From assembly GCA_949751835.1 (NCBI GenBank), contig CATKHK010000104.1, forward strand, positions 1-64,000: a stretch of DNA of 64,000 nucleotides. Direction: 5' to 3'. The notes under the pieces are model-generated. The model had not been told where the DNA came from and did no database searches. It saw only the letters and a list, made by a program, of their open reading frames with translations. The position numbers and the translations under genes were made by a program. Below, piece after piece: positions 21,553-33,209 of the stretch. Position 1 is the stretch's first letter. Every line of letters starts with the position of its first letter. This DNA is from Blepharisma japonicum. Its lineage: Eukaryota > Ciliophora > Heterotrichea > Heterotrichida > Blepharismidae.

Positions 21553-21957
21553 ATTTTATTAGCGAAAAATCTGGAACTTGTAAAATAAATGCAAATAACA
21601 ATTTTTTGAGTTAAAAAGCAAATCTTTTAATTTTAATATATAATTTAAACAACTATGTTAGCGGGCACGCAAATTATTAATGATTATAATAATTTTATAT
21701 TCCATTATAAATTTTTTCAAATCAAATTGATGAATCTTTATCTAGAAATATTTTCTTAAAGATAATTTCTATGATTATCTTACCATTTTAGCAGCAGTTT
21801 TACTTAGTTTCCAAACTATTTAGAGAATTTTCAAAAATTAAATTTTCCAAACTCCTGCTTATTTAATCTCCCAAAACTAATATTAAATTATAATTTATTA
21901 TAGATAACTCCTCGAATAGAGCAAAATCTTTCCTTCACTTATAGCTATAGTAATAAA
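21553..21957. other. AT-rich divergent intergenic region, no gene seen
   Basis: About 405 bp between two divergent genes. It must contain both promoters, but no element can be named. Confidence 0.5.
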
Positions 21958-22152
21958 ATGGAGGTAATTAAACCAATCCTCTCACGAAAAAGAGAATCCA
22001 ATAACAACAAAAATCTAATGAGAGTTTCTTTTCGAGATGAAAAAGGCGCTGAAGGGAAAACAATCGCAGACATACATGAGGTTGAAAGCTACAAGCTACA
22101 CAATTTAATGGATGAAAAAGAAGGAACTTGTCTGACTTGTGTGACATTTTAG
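21958..22152 (+). CDS. Microprotein with an RVSF motif, possible PP1-docking protein (64 aa)
   Basis: A short frame from ATG 21958 to TAG 22152, free of TGA. The sequence LMRVSFRDEKGAEG contains Arg-Val-Ser-Phe, which matches the RVxF docking motif by which inhibitors and targeting subunits bind protein phosphatase 1. It is followed by an acidic helix-prone segment (IADIHEVESYKLHNLMDEKEG) and a Cys-containing tail (TCLTCVTF). The first 20 residues are basic. Small PP1 regulators have this size and order, but RVxF is a weak motif. Coding status rests on composition and the clean start. Confidence 0.5.
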   Translation: MEVIKPILSRKRESNNNKNLMRVSFRDEKGAEGKTIADIHEVESYKLHNLMDEKEGTCLTCVTF

Positions 22153-22602
22153 TCATAAAGGCGCTCAAGTTGTATTAAATAAGTATTGCAAAAGCATTTG
22201 CATTATCTTTAATTTTAGAATCTAAATTTTTTGTTTCGTCAAGTGGCTAAATGCAATAAGCAAGCTTGGGCCGAATTTCTGTTTAATAATTCTATGTGAA
22301 GCAATTAAAAAGGTTATTGGGCTTAGTTTAGGTTAATTATATTTCGTCCATTTGATTCTGGATAAGATATTTTAACCATAAAGATTAATTGATAAAATTA
22401 TTATTTCTCCCTCAAAAACTATCTTTCCATCAAATTATATGATTTCTATTGCATTCCCTCCCCTCTGTCACAACTCTCCAAAAAACGTTTTATTATATAA
22501 AATTCTAAAATTAACCTGTCAAGTAAATTTAAGAAGAAATACTTGCAAATAAAAGTCCAAAGTATTATAATTTAATCTTTCATTTATCGGAATTTGATAA
22601 TA
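22153..22602. other. AT-rich intergenic region upstream of kinesin, no gene seen
   Basis: About 450 bp with no supported frame; it presumably includes the kinesin promoter. Confidence 0.5.
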
Positions 22603-24909
22603 ATGAGTGTAAGAAAAGAAGACAAAAGGAAAAAAGAAATAGATAAGAAATCAGAAATTTTAGATACAGAAGATGACCATATATCACAAATGCAACAAGG
22701 TGCTTCAAAAATTCTTGTTGCAGTTAGAGCTCGCCCATTAACAAAAAAGGAAAGTGCTATTAACGATAAACCTTTAGTCCATGTACTTGAGGATAAAGTA
22801 GTCATTTTATTAGACCCTTCTGAAGATTTAACCGTCCCTGAAGAAATATTTCGTCAAAACCGATCTCGAGAAAAACAATACGCTTTTGATTACTCATTTT
22901 CCAAAGACTGCAACCAAGATATGGTCTACGAAAAAACTACCAAATTTTTAATAGAAGGTGTCTTAAACGGCTTCAACGCTACTGTTTTCGCATATGGTGC
23001 CACTGGTGCTGGCAAAACATATACAATGATTGGAGAATTTGACAGTCCAGGTCTGATGCTTAAGACTTTTTTAGAGGTATTTTCTCGAATAGAAGCGCTC
23101 TCTGGTCAAAGGGATTATATCGTTAAACTTAGCTACCTTGAAATTTACAATGAAATTGTCAGAGACCTTCTAAACCCCAGTATGGAAACATTAGAAATCC
23201 GAGAAGATCCTGCAAAAGGCGTCATTGTAGCTGGGCTCAGCGAAATTTTAGCAACATCTCCAGAACATGTAATATCAAGTATAAGAAACGGTAATAGAAG
23301 AAGGACATCAGAATATACCGAAGCTAACGAAACCTCAAGCAGGTCTCATGCTGTGCTACAAATTGTAGTGGAGCATAAAGATAAAGCCTCTGGAGTAAAT
23401 GCAGAAATTTTGGTAGGAAAGTTGTCATTGATTGATCTTGCTGGGTCTGAGAGAGCAAGCAATACAAAAAATAGAGGAATCAGGCTCATTGAAGGAGCAA
23501 ATATTAATAGATCACTGCTAGCATTGGGAAATTGTATAAATGCACTGTGTGAAGCAAGCGAAAAAGGAGGGAAAGTTTATATTCCTTATCGTGATTCCAA
23601 GCTGACAAGACTGCTGAAGGACTCTTTGGGAGGAAATTGTAGAACAGTGATGATTGCGTGTATTTCTCCTTTTGTTGGAGCTTTTGAAGATACACACAAT
23701 ACACTTACATATGCGAATAGAGCGAAAAATATAAAAACTACTGTGCATAGAAATGTAGTTAATGTGCAGTATCATATAGCAAAATATACCTCAATTATCA
23801 ATCAGCTAAGAAATGAGGTATCAGAACTTCGAGCCCAATTAATTTCAAAAAAGGCTGAACCGAGCATGAATATAGAAAAATTTTTAATTGAGCTTAACAC
23901 ACACTTTCAAGAAGAAGCAGAAACTAGAAAGAATATTTTTCAATCTGAGCAGAATATTTCTCAGATAAGCTTCACTATGTTTGCTCGACAATTTGAACTT
24001 GAAAAAGTGGTCGCAGACAAAGGCGAAAGATCAGCACAAGCCATAAAAATCCATGATGAAATAAATCTGCTTAAAAGTACTATTGAAAGCCATGAGCGAC
24101 AAATTACTATAAATTCAGGGATTTTAGAAGATTTAGAGCAGAGAAGGCCAAAATTTGAAGAAAGCTGAAATAGGCAAGGAATTACAGAGCCTTATCTTTC
24201 TCAGTTGCATCTAGAGCTAAAGAAAAACATTATGAACATGAATAGTCTAGATATTCAAAGAAAAGAAAACAAAGCACAATTAATGATAAAGAAAAAAGAT
24301 ATGTACATAAAAATATTAGAGGAGCAGCTAAAGCTGAGAGATAATATCATAGGAAACACTCAACAGTTTTTCCAAGATAAATCAATCCCACCTCCAACTG
24401 CTATTTCTAAAGCTTTAAAAGAACTGAAAACATGGGATGAGCTTAATGCCCACGCAATACCTGATGAAAATTTGTCAAAAAGCTTTAAGGGAAGCCCAAA
24501 AATAAAAAGTAATATGATGCTGCCACAGCTATCAAATTCGAGAATCCCAAAGCCAAAAGGAAGCTTATCATTATCACCTATAGGAGGCAAATCTAATAAT
24601 AAAGCCATAAAACATATAAGCCCAACACCTACACTGAGAAGGCATGAGGATCCAAGCCCTATGAAAATGAAAGAGATTTCTCATATACGAAGCAAATCAA
24701 AACCGAAAAGAGCTGCTCAACCTAACCGAACAAATTCTATTGGATCTAATTCTTCGGATTTAAGCACAATAAGCAGCAGCAATGAAAAGAAAACTAAGCA
24801 AGGGAGGCTGTACAATAATATTGCCGAAAAAATCAGTTTAAGCCCTTACATAGGATTTGCAAGAGATGGAAAGTTTAGAGGAGGGCTGCTGAAGCTAAAT
24901 AAGCTTTAA
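22603..24909 (+). CDS. Kinesin-8 (Kip3/KIF18/KIF19-like) motor protein (768 aa)
   Basis: N-terminal motor domain at about residues 36-390. The P-loop GATGAGKT lies at 132-139, switch I is in NETSSRSHAV and switch II in DLAGSERAS; KDSLGGNCRTVMIACISP and NTLTYANRAKNIKT close the domain. The text before the P-loop (RSREKQYAFDYSFSKDCNQDMVYEKTTKFLIEGVLNGFNATVFAYG) is typical of kinesin-8, a plus-end motor that limits microtubule length, including in cilia (KIF19). A neck coiled coil and a basic Ser/Pro-rich tail follow. One TGA (24166-24168) must be read as Trp to reach the tail. ATG 22603 gives MSVRKEDKRKK. Confidence 0.95.
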
Positions 24910-24944
24910 TTAAATTTTGTATTTTAAATCCGTTAAAATTTAAA

Positions 24945-25418
24945 ATGAAGATACTCATCTTACTTGTCCTTACTTTAGGTGTTTTCAGTACAAATTCTTG
25001 TGAGCATTGCATAAGACTTTGCCAGTATAATTTTGATTATATAGCAATGATTGAGCAAAATTATTGCCAAGAAGATCTTACGTGTGAAAAATTTTTACGA
25101 GAGATTTCGTTAAGGTATCTTTCAAATCCTGGATCGCAAAACCCATGCAGCAGAGATCCTTATCATAATGACTGCAATTCCTATGGCACTAAAGTATGCT
25201 CAGATATCTTGGGAAATCCTTGTGGAGCTAATAAAAGCTTTTTGCCTAATAATGAATTGTCGAGCATATCTCATATTGTATCCCTGAAAGAACAGCTGAA
25301 TAGGCTTGACAGCGAAGCATCAGATGTAGAAAAGCAGCTCCGAACTGAAATAACAAGACAAAAGCAAAAATATTTGAGCATTATTGATAGACTAAACAAC
25401 TTGCAAGGTGGAATATAA
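24945..25418 (+). CDS. Secreted or luminal Cys-rich protein (157 aa)
   Basis: The start MKILILLVLTLGVFSTNSC is a classic signal peptide with probable cleavage after about residue 17. The next ~80 residues contain about a dozen cysteines (CEHCIRLC, NYCQEDLTC, NPCSRDPYHNDC, KVCSDILGNPC), suggesting a disulfide-bonded extracellular or vesicle-lumen domain. The last ~55 residues are a charged coiled coil (LKEQLNRLDSEASDVEKQL). No TGA or intron is needed. Only 35 bp separate it from the kinesin stop codon. Family not recognised. Confidence 0.82.
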   Translation: MKILILLVLTLGVFSTNSCEHCIRLCQYNFDYIAMIEQNYCQEDLTCEKFLREISLRYLSNPGSQNPCSRDPYHNDCNSYGTKVCSDILGNPCGANKSFLPNNELSSISHIVSLKEQLNRLDSEASDVEKQLRTEITRQKQKYLSIIDRLNNLQGGI

Positions 25419-25563
25419 ATATTTAAAATTTTATTTTTACCCAATATGATTGTAAACATATATATATTTCAATTTCACTAGCGTTAAATATAATAAGGAT
25501 TTAAATTGTAAAAATTGATATAATTATTCCTTATGATATTCGAAAGGTAGCGTTAAAATTAAT

Positions 25564-26337
25564 TTAGACATTCTTAACCATTTTCCTTGACAGCTTATCT
25601 GCAAGCCTAATAGGCTCAGGAACTCTATATAAGCAGCATTCTTTTACTATTTGCAGAGCAGTAGGAAGTGTTATCATATTTCCTACAGACACAATAACAG
25701 GATTTATACAGTCATCAGTACTCCTCAATGCAGCACCCCAAATTTTTCCTGATTTTCCTACCAAATTTACATGCTCCCCTCCTGCTTGTAAAGTTCGCGA
25801 TAGCTGCTTTACATTATAGGCGGTGATTCCATCAACCGCAAAAACATGTTTTCCTACACCGACAGTAGGAATTCTTACAATAACTCCTAAATGGCTTGCT
25901 AACCCAAAACCTTTATTATGCAAAATTCCATTCCCATCCACCAAAATTAGTTGTGGCTTTACTGGCGAATCATTAATAAGTCTTTCTAAATGCTCAACTT
26001 CTCTAAATGCTAAATAGCCAGGAACATAAGGCTGGGTAAGTGTAACTTCTTCAGCTTGCTCGTGGACAATTTCAAAACTTGGATATCTACATATTATGAG
26101 GCATGCAACTGCTTTATTTTGGTCATGCTTATCTGCAGAAATATCTACACCTCCTTTATAATTTTTACCAATTAATTCTAAAGTGTCTAAATTCCAATCA
26201 AAGCAATCTTCTTCTCTTAGTTCGGCTTTGAGGCGAAATTGTTCTCTAAATAAAAGATACTGGCTTCATTGCTCTAATAAAAGAGGGTCAACTTGGTCTA
26301 TGAGATCCTTATATTTGCTCTTTTTCTTGCCTTCCAT
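25564..26337 (-). CDS. Endonuclease V (257 aa)
   Basis: Inosine-directed endonuclease; eukaryotic members mostly cleave inosine-containing RNA. Catalytic residues are visible: Asp65 in GGVDIS, the strand-separating wedge and Glu113 in PYVPGYLAFRE (residues 103-113), and Asp134 in LVDGNG, followed by FGLASHLGV and PTVGVGK. The closing hydrophobic core (VIVSVGNMITLPTALQIVKECC) also fits. One early TGA is read as Trp (LEQWSQYL), and the ATG at 26337 gives MEGKKKSKYKD. The length is normal for the family. It lies 63 bp beyond the stop of the TM9SF gene on the same strand. Confidence 0.95.
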
Positions 26338-26400
26338 ATTAATAAACCAGATATGAACAGAAAATTCATGAAACTTCTTAATAAATCCTTATTAATTATG

Positions 26401-28335
26401 TTAACTAATCTTAATATTGCTGTAAATACTTCTAATAAAGATAAAGGTTGCGAAAAACCCAATTGTTCCTGTTATAAGTGCATAAGCAACGCTTGTAAGA
26501 AGCATATAACCAAAGTAAATAACTATTGATGAAAATCTACTGAACGTCAAATCTGTCATAAAATAGATTATGGAATATAAAAACAAATAAAGCCCCGATG
26601 ATCCAGCCACACTGAAAGAAGCCCACCATCACCTGTAATCTTCTCTACAAAGAATAATGTAAGTCATTAGTATCGATACTTCTGCAGAGGTGATTATCAG
26701 CACTACAAAGCATAGGAATAAAAAGCCAAAAAGATAGTAAAATAAGGTATGGTGCCATAAACTCTTCATAACATAGCTGAGCTCGATAAACATGCAGCCA
26801 AAAGGTAGCGAGCCAGCCATAAGGCAAATTGCATTAATTTTGAATGAGCCTGGGATAATTTCAATAGGTTTAGGTATTTTATTGATTTTGCAAGGATGCT
26901 CAATTTTATTTTTTCTGAATCCAATAGCACTGCCTAAGAATACAAGAGGAACAGAAATTCCAAACCAAAGGACTAGTAGCTCAAGAAGTGATGTAAAAGG
27001 AACAGCTCCTGACGATTCTTCACCTAAAATAAATAAATTTACAATGAAAAATACTAAAAAGCAAATTCCAGGGAAAAAGAAAGCAGTCCCAAAAGCGTTC
27101 CTTTTCCAAAAGCTGCCTCCGTAGAATTTGTAAAGTCTTGATGAGGTATAACCTGCGAAAACACCCATAAATACATACAAAATGAGCATAGCAGTAATTA
27201 AAGCTCCTCTATTAGCTGGAGTTAGAAATCCAATACAAGCAAATAGTAAGGTTAAAATTGCCATGCCAATTACTTGTACTCCAGAACCAATTATAATAGA
27301 AAAAATGCTGCCATAAACAGGAGGTCTAAAAATATCCCCTTTTACCTGTTTCCAGCCTGATTCTCCTTCAGGGTCTATTTCGTCTCCTTCATTATATCTG
27401 TTAATATCCTTTTTTATTATCCTTCTAAATATATGAGCCACCATCCCAGTCAAAAAGAGTACCATTGCAAAAGAATTGATTATAGAAAGCCAATGAACTT
27501 CTCCGCTTTCTCCAGTCATATACAAGTAGTAATCCCATCGATCAGCCCATTTAACATCACTTTCTTCAAAAATGACACTATAAGTATATGTAATATTAGA
27601 GCCTGGGTTCTCCAAGTTCTGTGCAGGGAGAGCAGAAATCCTGGTAGGGAATGAGTTTGTTAGTCTATCAGCTGGAGTCATGATAGTTTCGTTCCATCTG
27701 GCTTCTCCAAACTCATAGCTAAGAAATTCTGGTGTTTCGCAGCCCAATCTTTCATTTGTGTTTAATAAACTTAAAGGTTCGACTAAGAACCCAACAATTT
27801 TCCACTTGTCTTCGTCTTTGGAATTTGGATGAATTTTTATGACGATGTGATGATGATTATTTACATAAAAATCACGACCTTCTCTGAAACCAATAGGAAA
27901 GCCATCCTGGTAATAAGAGATTTTTGTTTTAAGATCGCCCTTGCTATAAGTCTGTCTAAAGCCAGCTGGAAGATTATCAAGAAGCCAAGAGGCCTTGTAT
28001 TCATTCTCAATCATCCACTTAAATGTTCTTACATGGGATCGTCTGTTTATTTGAGTGCACAAGGCTTTGCATTTTACAACTTGACCCATATGGATTTCAT
28101 AAGGCGAAGATTCTATAGTATCTCCTGACAAGGTTTGGCCAATATTTTCGCTTTGGGTATTGACATGACGTGGCTTGCAGTAATTTAGGTAGTAATAGTC
28201 AAAAGGTAGCTGAGTTTTTGAAGAGTCAAGCTTGTTCACATAAAGATTGAGGATACGGTCTTGTTCGTAGCTTTTTGGTGCTACCCCAGGGAGAAAATAT
28301 GCGTTGACTTGAAGGATAAGAAATAGAACCCACAT
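26401..28335 (-). CDS. Transmembrane 9 superfamily (TM9SF/EMP70/nonaspanin) protein (644 aa)
   Basis: Endosome/Golgi nine-pass protein. It has a short signal peptide (MWVLFLILQVNA), a lumenal domain starting FLPGVAPKSYEQDRILNLYVNKLDS with FDYYYLNYC and CKALC, then nine membrane segments from YLYMTGESGEVHWLSIINS onward. The C-terminus continues through one TGA as Trp into DYRWWASFSVAGSSGLYLFL and ends in KIYSN-type text (IRSIYSNIKIS), matching the family closely. The C-terminal KIK-like ending may be a COPI signal. TM9SF proteins aid sorting of membrane cargo and phagocytosis. Confidence 0.95.
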
Positions 28336-28932
28336 TATTATACTGTGAAATTAAGATGAGAAGTTGGGCTATAAATACTTATTTAAACTAATGATTTTTT
28401 TAAAATATATTTTTGCCTTCTATGCATTCGCAGGATTATCTTTTTATGATAGATCAAGTGTCTTATTCTAAAATGCAGTTTAGGCTTAAATAAAATAGAT
28501 CACTCTATAGAGATATTAGTTAGCAGAGATTTTATAAAGAGCTTCGTTGTCGATCCTTAGTTGATGATAAAAATATTTTAAACCAAATAAGCAGCATAAA
28601 GTTTTAAAAAAATAGAACTAGTATTATAATGATTAACAAATTATATAGGCTTGATAATGGTTAGAAATAATAAAATATATTGAAAGTCTGAATGTTTAAA
28701 CTAATCGATTAAATACTTATTTAAATATGGACGTCTGTTACATTTTTATGTCCTACAAAAATGCCGATATTCAACAGGAAATCTTGCATAGAGTCATAAG
28801 GATCTATTTGAAAGTGTCTATCTATATTTTTCTGATATTTGCATCAAAAATTTTAACTTCTAAGGAATGCAACTTTCTAAACCTCCAAAGTCTTCAAAAA
28901 ATGCGAAAAGTCTTATATAAAACTTAAAATAT
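28336..28932. other. Intergenic region with one doubtful small frame
   Basis: AT-rich DNA upstream of the TM9SF gene. A plus-strand frame at 28727-28927 (66 aa, starting MDVCYIFMSYKN, with a hydrophobic middle) could be a small gene converging on the C2H2 gene, but it has no recognisable feature and I do not call it. Confidence 0.4.
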
Positions 28933-29478
28933 TTATTTTTTATTATCATTGTGCCTCTTGGAAATGTGAATAAGAAGCGCGTATTTATTGTATATTGCTT
29001 TATTGCAGAAGCCACAAATCACCCTATTAACATCTTGATGGACTTGGTTTATGTGAAATTTCAATGCGTATTTTTGCCTAAAGCATTTACCACATTGCTT
29101 GCATATCGAATTTTTCCTTTTTTTACTGTGCTTTCTACCTAGATGCTGGTTTAAGCCTTTGTGACCTTTGCAAATTTGATCACAATTTGGGCACTTTAGC
29201 AGTAGCGTCTCAGATTTGTTTTCTTCACCTTTTAAATCGCTTGGCTCTGAAGTGGTTGATGGCTCTGAGTATTCTTCTAGTCCTTTTGCGACATAGAAGA
29301 ATGCAAGAGTTTCCTCGTTTAGCTCAAACTCGTTCAATAAGTGAGCTTTTAGCTCGTACGGGGTCTCAAACATTTTCATGCAATGTTGGCAAAGACAAGG
29401 TTGCATAGGGGACATTGATGAGTATTCAGCAGTTTTCTGGGTATTAAGCTGAGTTAGCTGTAAAGAAAATGAACTCAT
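28933..29478 (-). CDS. C2H2 zinc-finger protein, copy 1 of a tandem pair (181 aa)
   Basis: Probably nucleic-acid-binding. Fingers at about residue 96 onward are CPNCDQICKGHKGLNQHLGRKH, CKQCGKCFRQKYALKFHINQVH and CGFCNKAIYNKYALLIHISKRH; an earlier, atypical one begins CQHCMKMFETPYELKAHL near residue 30. The segment between the atypical finger and the array is acidic and Ser/Thr-rich. The start MSSFSLQLTQLN is shared with the paralog at 30472-31017, which has the same length and finger order. No TGA is needed. Confidence 0.9.
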   Translation of the reverse strand: MSSFSLQLTQLNTQKTAEYSSMSPMQPCLCQHCMKMFETPYELKAHLLNEFELNEETLAFFYVAKGLEEYSEPSTTSEPSDLKGEENKSETLLLKCPNCDQICKGHKGLNQHLGRKHSKKRKNSICKQCGKCFRQKYALKFHINQVHQDVNRVICGFCNKAIYNKYALLIHISKRHNDNKK

Positions 29479-30471
29479 TTTACCTAAATTTTATTAATTT
29501 TGACTGTAATAATGAATAAATGGATTAAGATGCCGGGATTACTGTAAAAATAGGGTTGTTAGACTATATATAAATGGTAAAAATGTAACAGCTTTAAATT
29601 AAGGATGCTTTATCAATTATTAGATAATACTTAGGTTGCTTTTAAATATTCATTTTGTCAGCCAAAGCGGCTATCTAATAAAAAAGTTCAATGGATTCAT
29701 AATTTTTTGTTATTATTTGGCTATACTATTTAATTTTTTATAGATCTTATTTATTTGTAAATTCTCTAGAGCAGCTTGTAAACTTCAATTAATTGAGTCT
29801 AATCAGATTTAAATTGAAATAACTCTTCATTTTGACCGATATAATCGACTATGGCTTTTAAAATTGCAATTACTAAACCATATTCTTGATTAAAATATTA
29901 GCATATATGAAGAATTTAAAATGGATTATTGCAAATTTGGTTGTTTTTAAATAATTTATTAAATATTGTATTATTTTTTTATTATAATTCTCATAAAAAT
30001 TTCAATTATCTATTATATTTGCTCAATTCACATAAATAATAAAATACCTATTTTTAATTTCAGTTTATAGATTTAAATATTTGAGCTGTCTTGAAGTGGT
30101 TAAATAATAATATAATCGAATTTTAAATTTAAAAAATTAATTTTTGGCAATAGGTTTATAAGGAGATTAAAATAAAATAAAAATGATGATTTTGATTGAC
30201 GACTAGCATTATAGAGCCAAAAGATGAATTTAAATTATAAAATAATTTTATATATTAAATGCTTGAATAATTAATGATATATCTAGTAAGTAATAAATTC
30301 AGTTCAGTTTTATTTCATTGCAAAATGCCAATATCTATACATACTTTTACATAGGATCTATAAATGATTTAAAGTAAAATGGTTTTTACTTATCCTTTCT
30401 TATATTTTATTAGCATTCCAATTTATTTTATACAATATTCCAATTACTAAGTAAATAAAATCACAGAAAAA
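29479..30471. other. AT-rich region between the two C2H2 genes, no gene seen
   Basis: About 990 bp of very AT-rich DNA with no supported frame in the UGA-Trp code. It contains the promoter of the copy-1 gene at its left side (29479 onward) and the 3' end of copy 2 at its right. Confidence 0.6.
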
Positions 30472-31017
30472 TTACTTTCCAGTGTCGTTGTGTTTCTTGG
30501 AAATATGCTTTAGAAGCGAGTATTTGTTGTATATTTCTTTACCGCAAACATCACAAATTACTTTAGTAGCTTCTTCATGGACTTGTTTAATATGAAACTT
30601 TAATGCATATTTTTGTCTAAAGCCTTTCCCACACTTTTTGCAGGTCGAATTTTTTCTTTTACGGCTGTGCTTTTTTCCGATATGTTGGCCTAGACCTTTA
30701 TGGCCTTTACAAATTTTATCACAGCTTGGACATTTTAAAAGTATCGATTCAAGTTTGGTTTCATGGCTTCTTTGATCACTTGTTTCTGTTGTAGTTGATG
30801 GCTCTGAGTTCTCATCGAGTCCTTCTTCAACATTGAAGAATGCTATAGATTCTTCGTTAAGCTCAAATTCGTTCAGTAAATGAGCCTTTAGCGCGTATGG
30901 CGTTTCGAATACTTTCATACAATGCTCACAAAGGCAGTGCTGTACAGCTGAACCTGTAAATTTTTCAGCAGTTTTCTGTAAATTAAGCTGAGTTAGTTGT
31001 AATGTAAATGCATTCAT
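30472..31017 (-). CDS. C2H2 zinc-finger protein, copy 2 of a tandem pair (181 aa)
   Basis: Paralog of the gene at 28933-29478, aligning from end to end without gaps in length. The three canonical fingers are CPSCDKICKGHKGLGQHIGKKH, CKKCGKGFRQKYALKFHIKQVH and CDVCGKEIYNKYSLLKHISKKH, with the atypical first finger CEHCMKVFETPYALKAHL. Differences are spread over the protein and many are conservative, so both copies look maintained. The linker (NSEPSTTTETSDQRSHETK) has diverged more than the fingers. Targets unknown. Confidence 0.9.
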   Translation of the reverse strand: MNAFTLQLTQLNLQKTAEKFTGSAVQHCLCEHCMKVFETPYALKAHLLNEFELNEESIAFFNVEEGLDENSEPSTTTETSDQRSHETKLESILLKCPSCDKICKGHKGLGQHIGKKHSRKRKNSTCKKCGKGFRQKYALKFHIKQVHEEATKVICDVCGKEIYNKYSLLKHISKKHNDTGK

Positions 31018-31838
31018 CTGGTCTGTTTTTATTAAGTTTTAGCTGAAGGGTCGTAGGAAAATGGCTGCGGAAGCTGGGAATACTGACTGCATAGAAAAAG
31101 TTGTTTAATCTAGAGATATATAAAATGGCAATTAGTGTAATAATTTTTAAAGCTGGGATAATTTTTTATTTTTTATATGACGGTTGTCTAGGCAGCATTT
31201 AAGTAATAATCTTATATCAGCAAAATCAGTGATATGCATAATTATGAATTAAGAATTTTGAAATTCAAAAATAAATCATTAAGAAGAATGAAATGATACC
31301 AGAATAAATTAATAAAGCTTGCTATCTGTATAAATAGATTTTCAGCTTTTTATCTATTATACTATCATAAAATTATATAATTTTTATGAATCCTATTTTT
31401 TTTTGCCAACTTGAATAGAAAATCCACACTATCATAAATTTATTTAAAGTGCTCACATAATTGAATCAAAATAGCTCTTTGCTAAAATCTAGGCAATCTA
31501 ATTTTATTTACAGAATTTATTTAGTTTTGCAATGGCTAAATTATAATCAAGATCCTAATTTCACTATTTAAAATTTAAATACTAAGGCTGAATAAAATAG
31601 CACATCTTCTAAGTTATTTTTAAAATATAATAAAAACTGTATGATAAATACGTAATTCAGCAAAGACTATTAAAAAATAAACCTATCCCTTAATTTCCAT
31701 AATCAAAAAATTATGGTAAAAATCTCAAAATTTTCATTGCAAAATTTTGAAAAACTCAGCAATGCTATTAATCTATAGGTATCTCTATCATATATGAATC
31801 AGTGACTAATCTATTTATAATTCCCATTAATATAATTT
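31018..31838. other. AT-rich intergenic region, no gene seen
   Basis: About 820 bp upstream of C2H2 copy 2 and downstream of the coiled-coil gene. No supported frame or RNA gene. Confidence 0.6.
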
Positions 31839-33152
31839 TTATCTTAAGTTCACATTTGCGAAAGGTCTGATACCTTGGTTAATCGCTGGGTTAATTCCAG
31901 CACCTGTTATAGGATTTCTAAATCCATCTTGCTTTTTTGGACTTGAATATTGATTTTGCCTACTTCCAGGCGACTGATCTCCATAGAAGTTTCTTGCATT
32001 TTCTTCATAAGAAGCAAATCTCTGCTGATCTCCAGATTTTAATATTTCTGCTGCTCCTCTTTGGAATTGTGATCTACTAGGTGAGCTTTCGTTAATTTTC
32101 CCTATAGACGCATCTTCTCCTAGAACATGTTTATTCATCAATTTTTCATGTTCAGAAAGCTTATATTGGCTCATTCTTACATCATTAGTAATTTGTGCTT
32201 GTACTGCTAACTGTTCTCTGTACATCTGTTGCTGCATTCTTCTTTGGTTTTCTCTTTCCATTTCTTGTCTTCTGGTTTCGTCAATTTTCCTTTGAACTTC
32301 GTCTGCAATTCTTCTACTTTCTTCCATCTGCATTAGTCTACTTCTTTCTTTTTCTTCGTTCTGTGCTCTTAGTGTTTCATTTACATTTCTTAAATTTGTG
32401 TCACGTAACTGTCTTTCGTATTCTTCTTTTTTCGCTAAAAATTGTTGGTGTTCCTGGACGTTTTTACTAATCCATTCATTAATTTCAAAGTTTTTTTGAT
32501 TGATTTGTGCTCCTACTGACTGATTAAACCTTGTTCCTTTGTTCATTTGGTCTTCACTCAGTCTGGCATAATAATCGCGATATTCTTTTTCTTTCCTTTC
32601 TTCTCTTTCTTTATATTGCCTTTGCAGCTCTACTTCGTACATTTTTTCGTTAAAAGCTTGGGCTCTGCGCATCTCTTCTTGTTGGTCTTTATACTGCTTC
32701 ATCATTTGTTGCTCCATAGCTAATCTATCACGTTGCTCTTTGCGCCGCCTTTCCTCTTCTTCCATCTGTGCTTTAACTCTTTTTAGATGTTCTTGTTCTT
32801 CTTCGTATTTTCTTTGCCTTTCCAGCTGTTCTTTTTGCCTTAGATAAGCTTGATGATTCATGAGATCTTCTGCCATCTGCTTTTTAAAAACGGTTTCTTG
32901 GACTCTTTTCGCTTGATCTTGTTCTTTAAATAGTTCTGCACGTCTTTGGACTTCTAACGCTTCTCGATTCCTGGCTTCTTGTTCTCTTTGCCGTTGTAGA
33001 TCTTGCAACTGTTTTTGGAATTCAAGATCTCTTTTAAGTTCATTTTTTTCTTGGGCGAGTCTGGCTTTTTCTTCCTGCTCTCTAATTTTATTATATTCTA
33101 CTTGTTTCTGGACAACAGAGCTCCACTCATCAATTGGCTTTCTAAAGACCAT
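31839..33152 (-). CDS. Trichohyalin-like coiled-coil protein (437 aa)
   Basis: Residues about 15-340 are an almost unbroken, highly charged Glu/Arg/Gln/Lys helix (for example RRAELFKEQDQAKRVQE, KAQMEEEERRRKEQRDRL), as in cytoskeletal and ciliary coiled-coil proteins. The start MVFRKPIDEWSSVVQKQVEYNK is distinctive. The last ~90 residues are polar, Gly/Asn/Ser/Gln-rich and end in NPITGAGINPAINQGIRPF. The repetitive composition prevents assignment to a family. A structural role in ciliate cortex or basal bodies is plausible but inferred. Confidence 0.85.
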   Translation of the reverse strand: MVFRKPIDEWSSVVQKQVEYNKIREQEEKARLAQEKNELKRDLEFQKQLQDLQRQREQEARNREALEVQRRAELFKEQDQAKRVQETVFKKQMAEDLMNHQAYLRQKEQLERQRKYEEEQEHLKRVKAQMEEEERRRKEQRDRLAMEQQMMKQYKDQQEEMRRAQAFNEKMYEVELQRQYKEREERKEKEYRDYYARLSEDQMNKGTRFNQSVGAQINQKNFEINEWISKNVQEHQQFLAKKEEYERQLRDTNLRNVNETLRAQNEEKERSRLMQMEESRRIADEVQRKIDETRRQEMERENQRRMQQQMYREQLAVQAQITNDVRMSQYKLSEHEKLMNKHVLGEDASIGKINESSPSRSQFQRGAAEILKSGDQQRFASYEENARNFYGDQSPGSRQNQYSSPKKQDGFRNPITGAGINPAINQGIRPFANVNLR

Positions 33153-33209
33153 TTTTTATAACTGTTATATCTAAAGATAAAGGAAATTATGATAAATTAG
33201 TCCATATTG

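Noticed and set aside
28727-28927. 66-codon plus-strand frame
   Set aside because: No domain, no neighbour evidence and unusual composition; left as doubtful and not called a gene.
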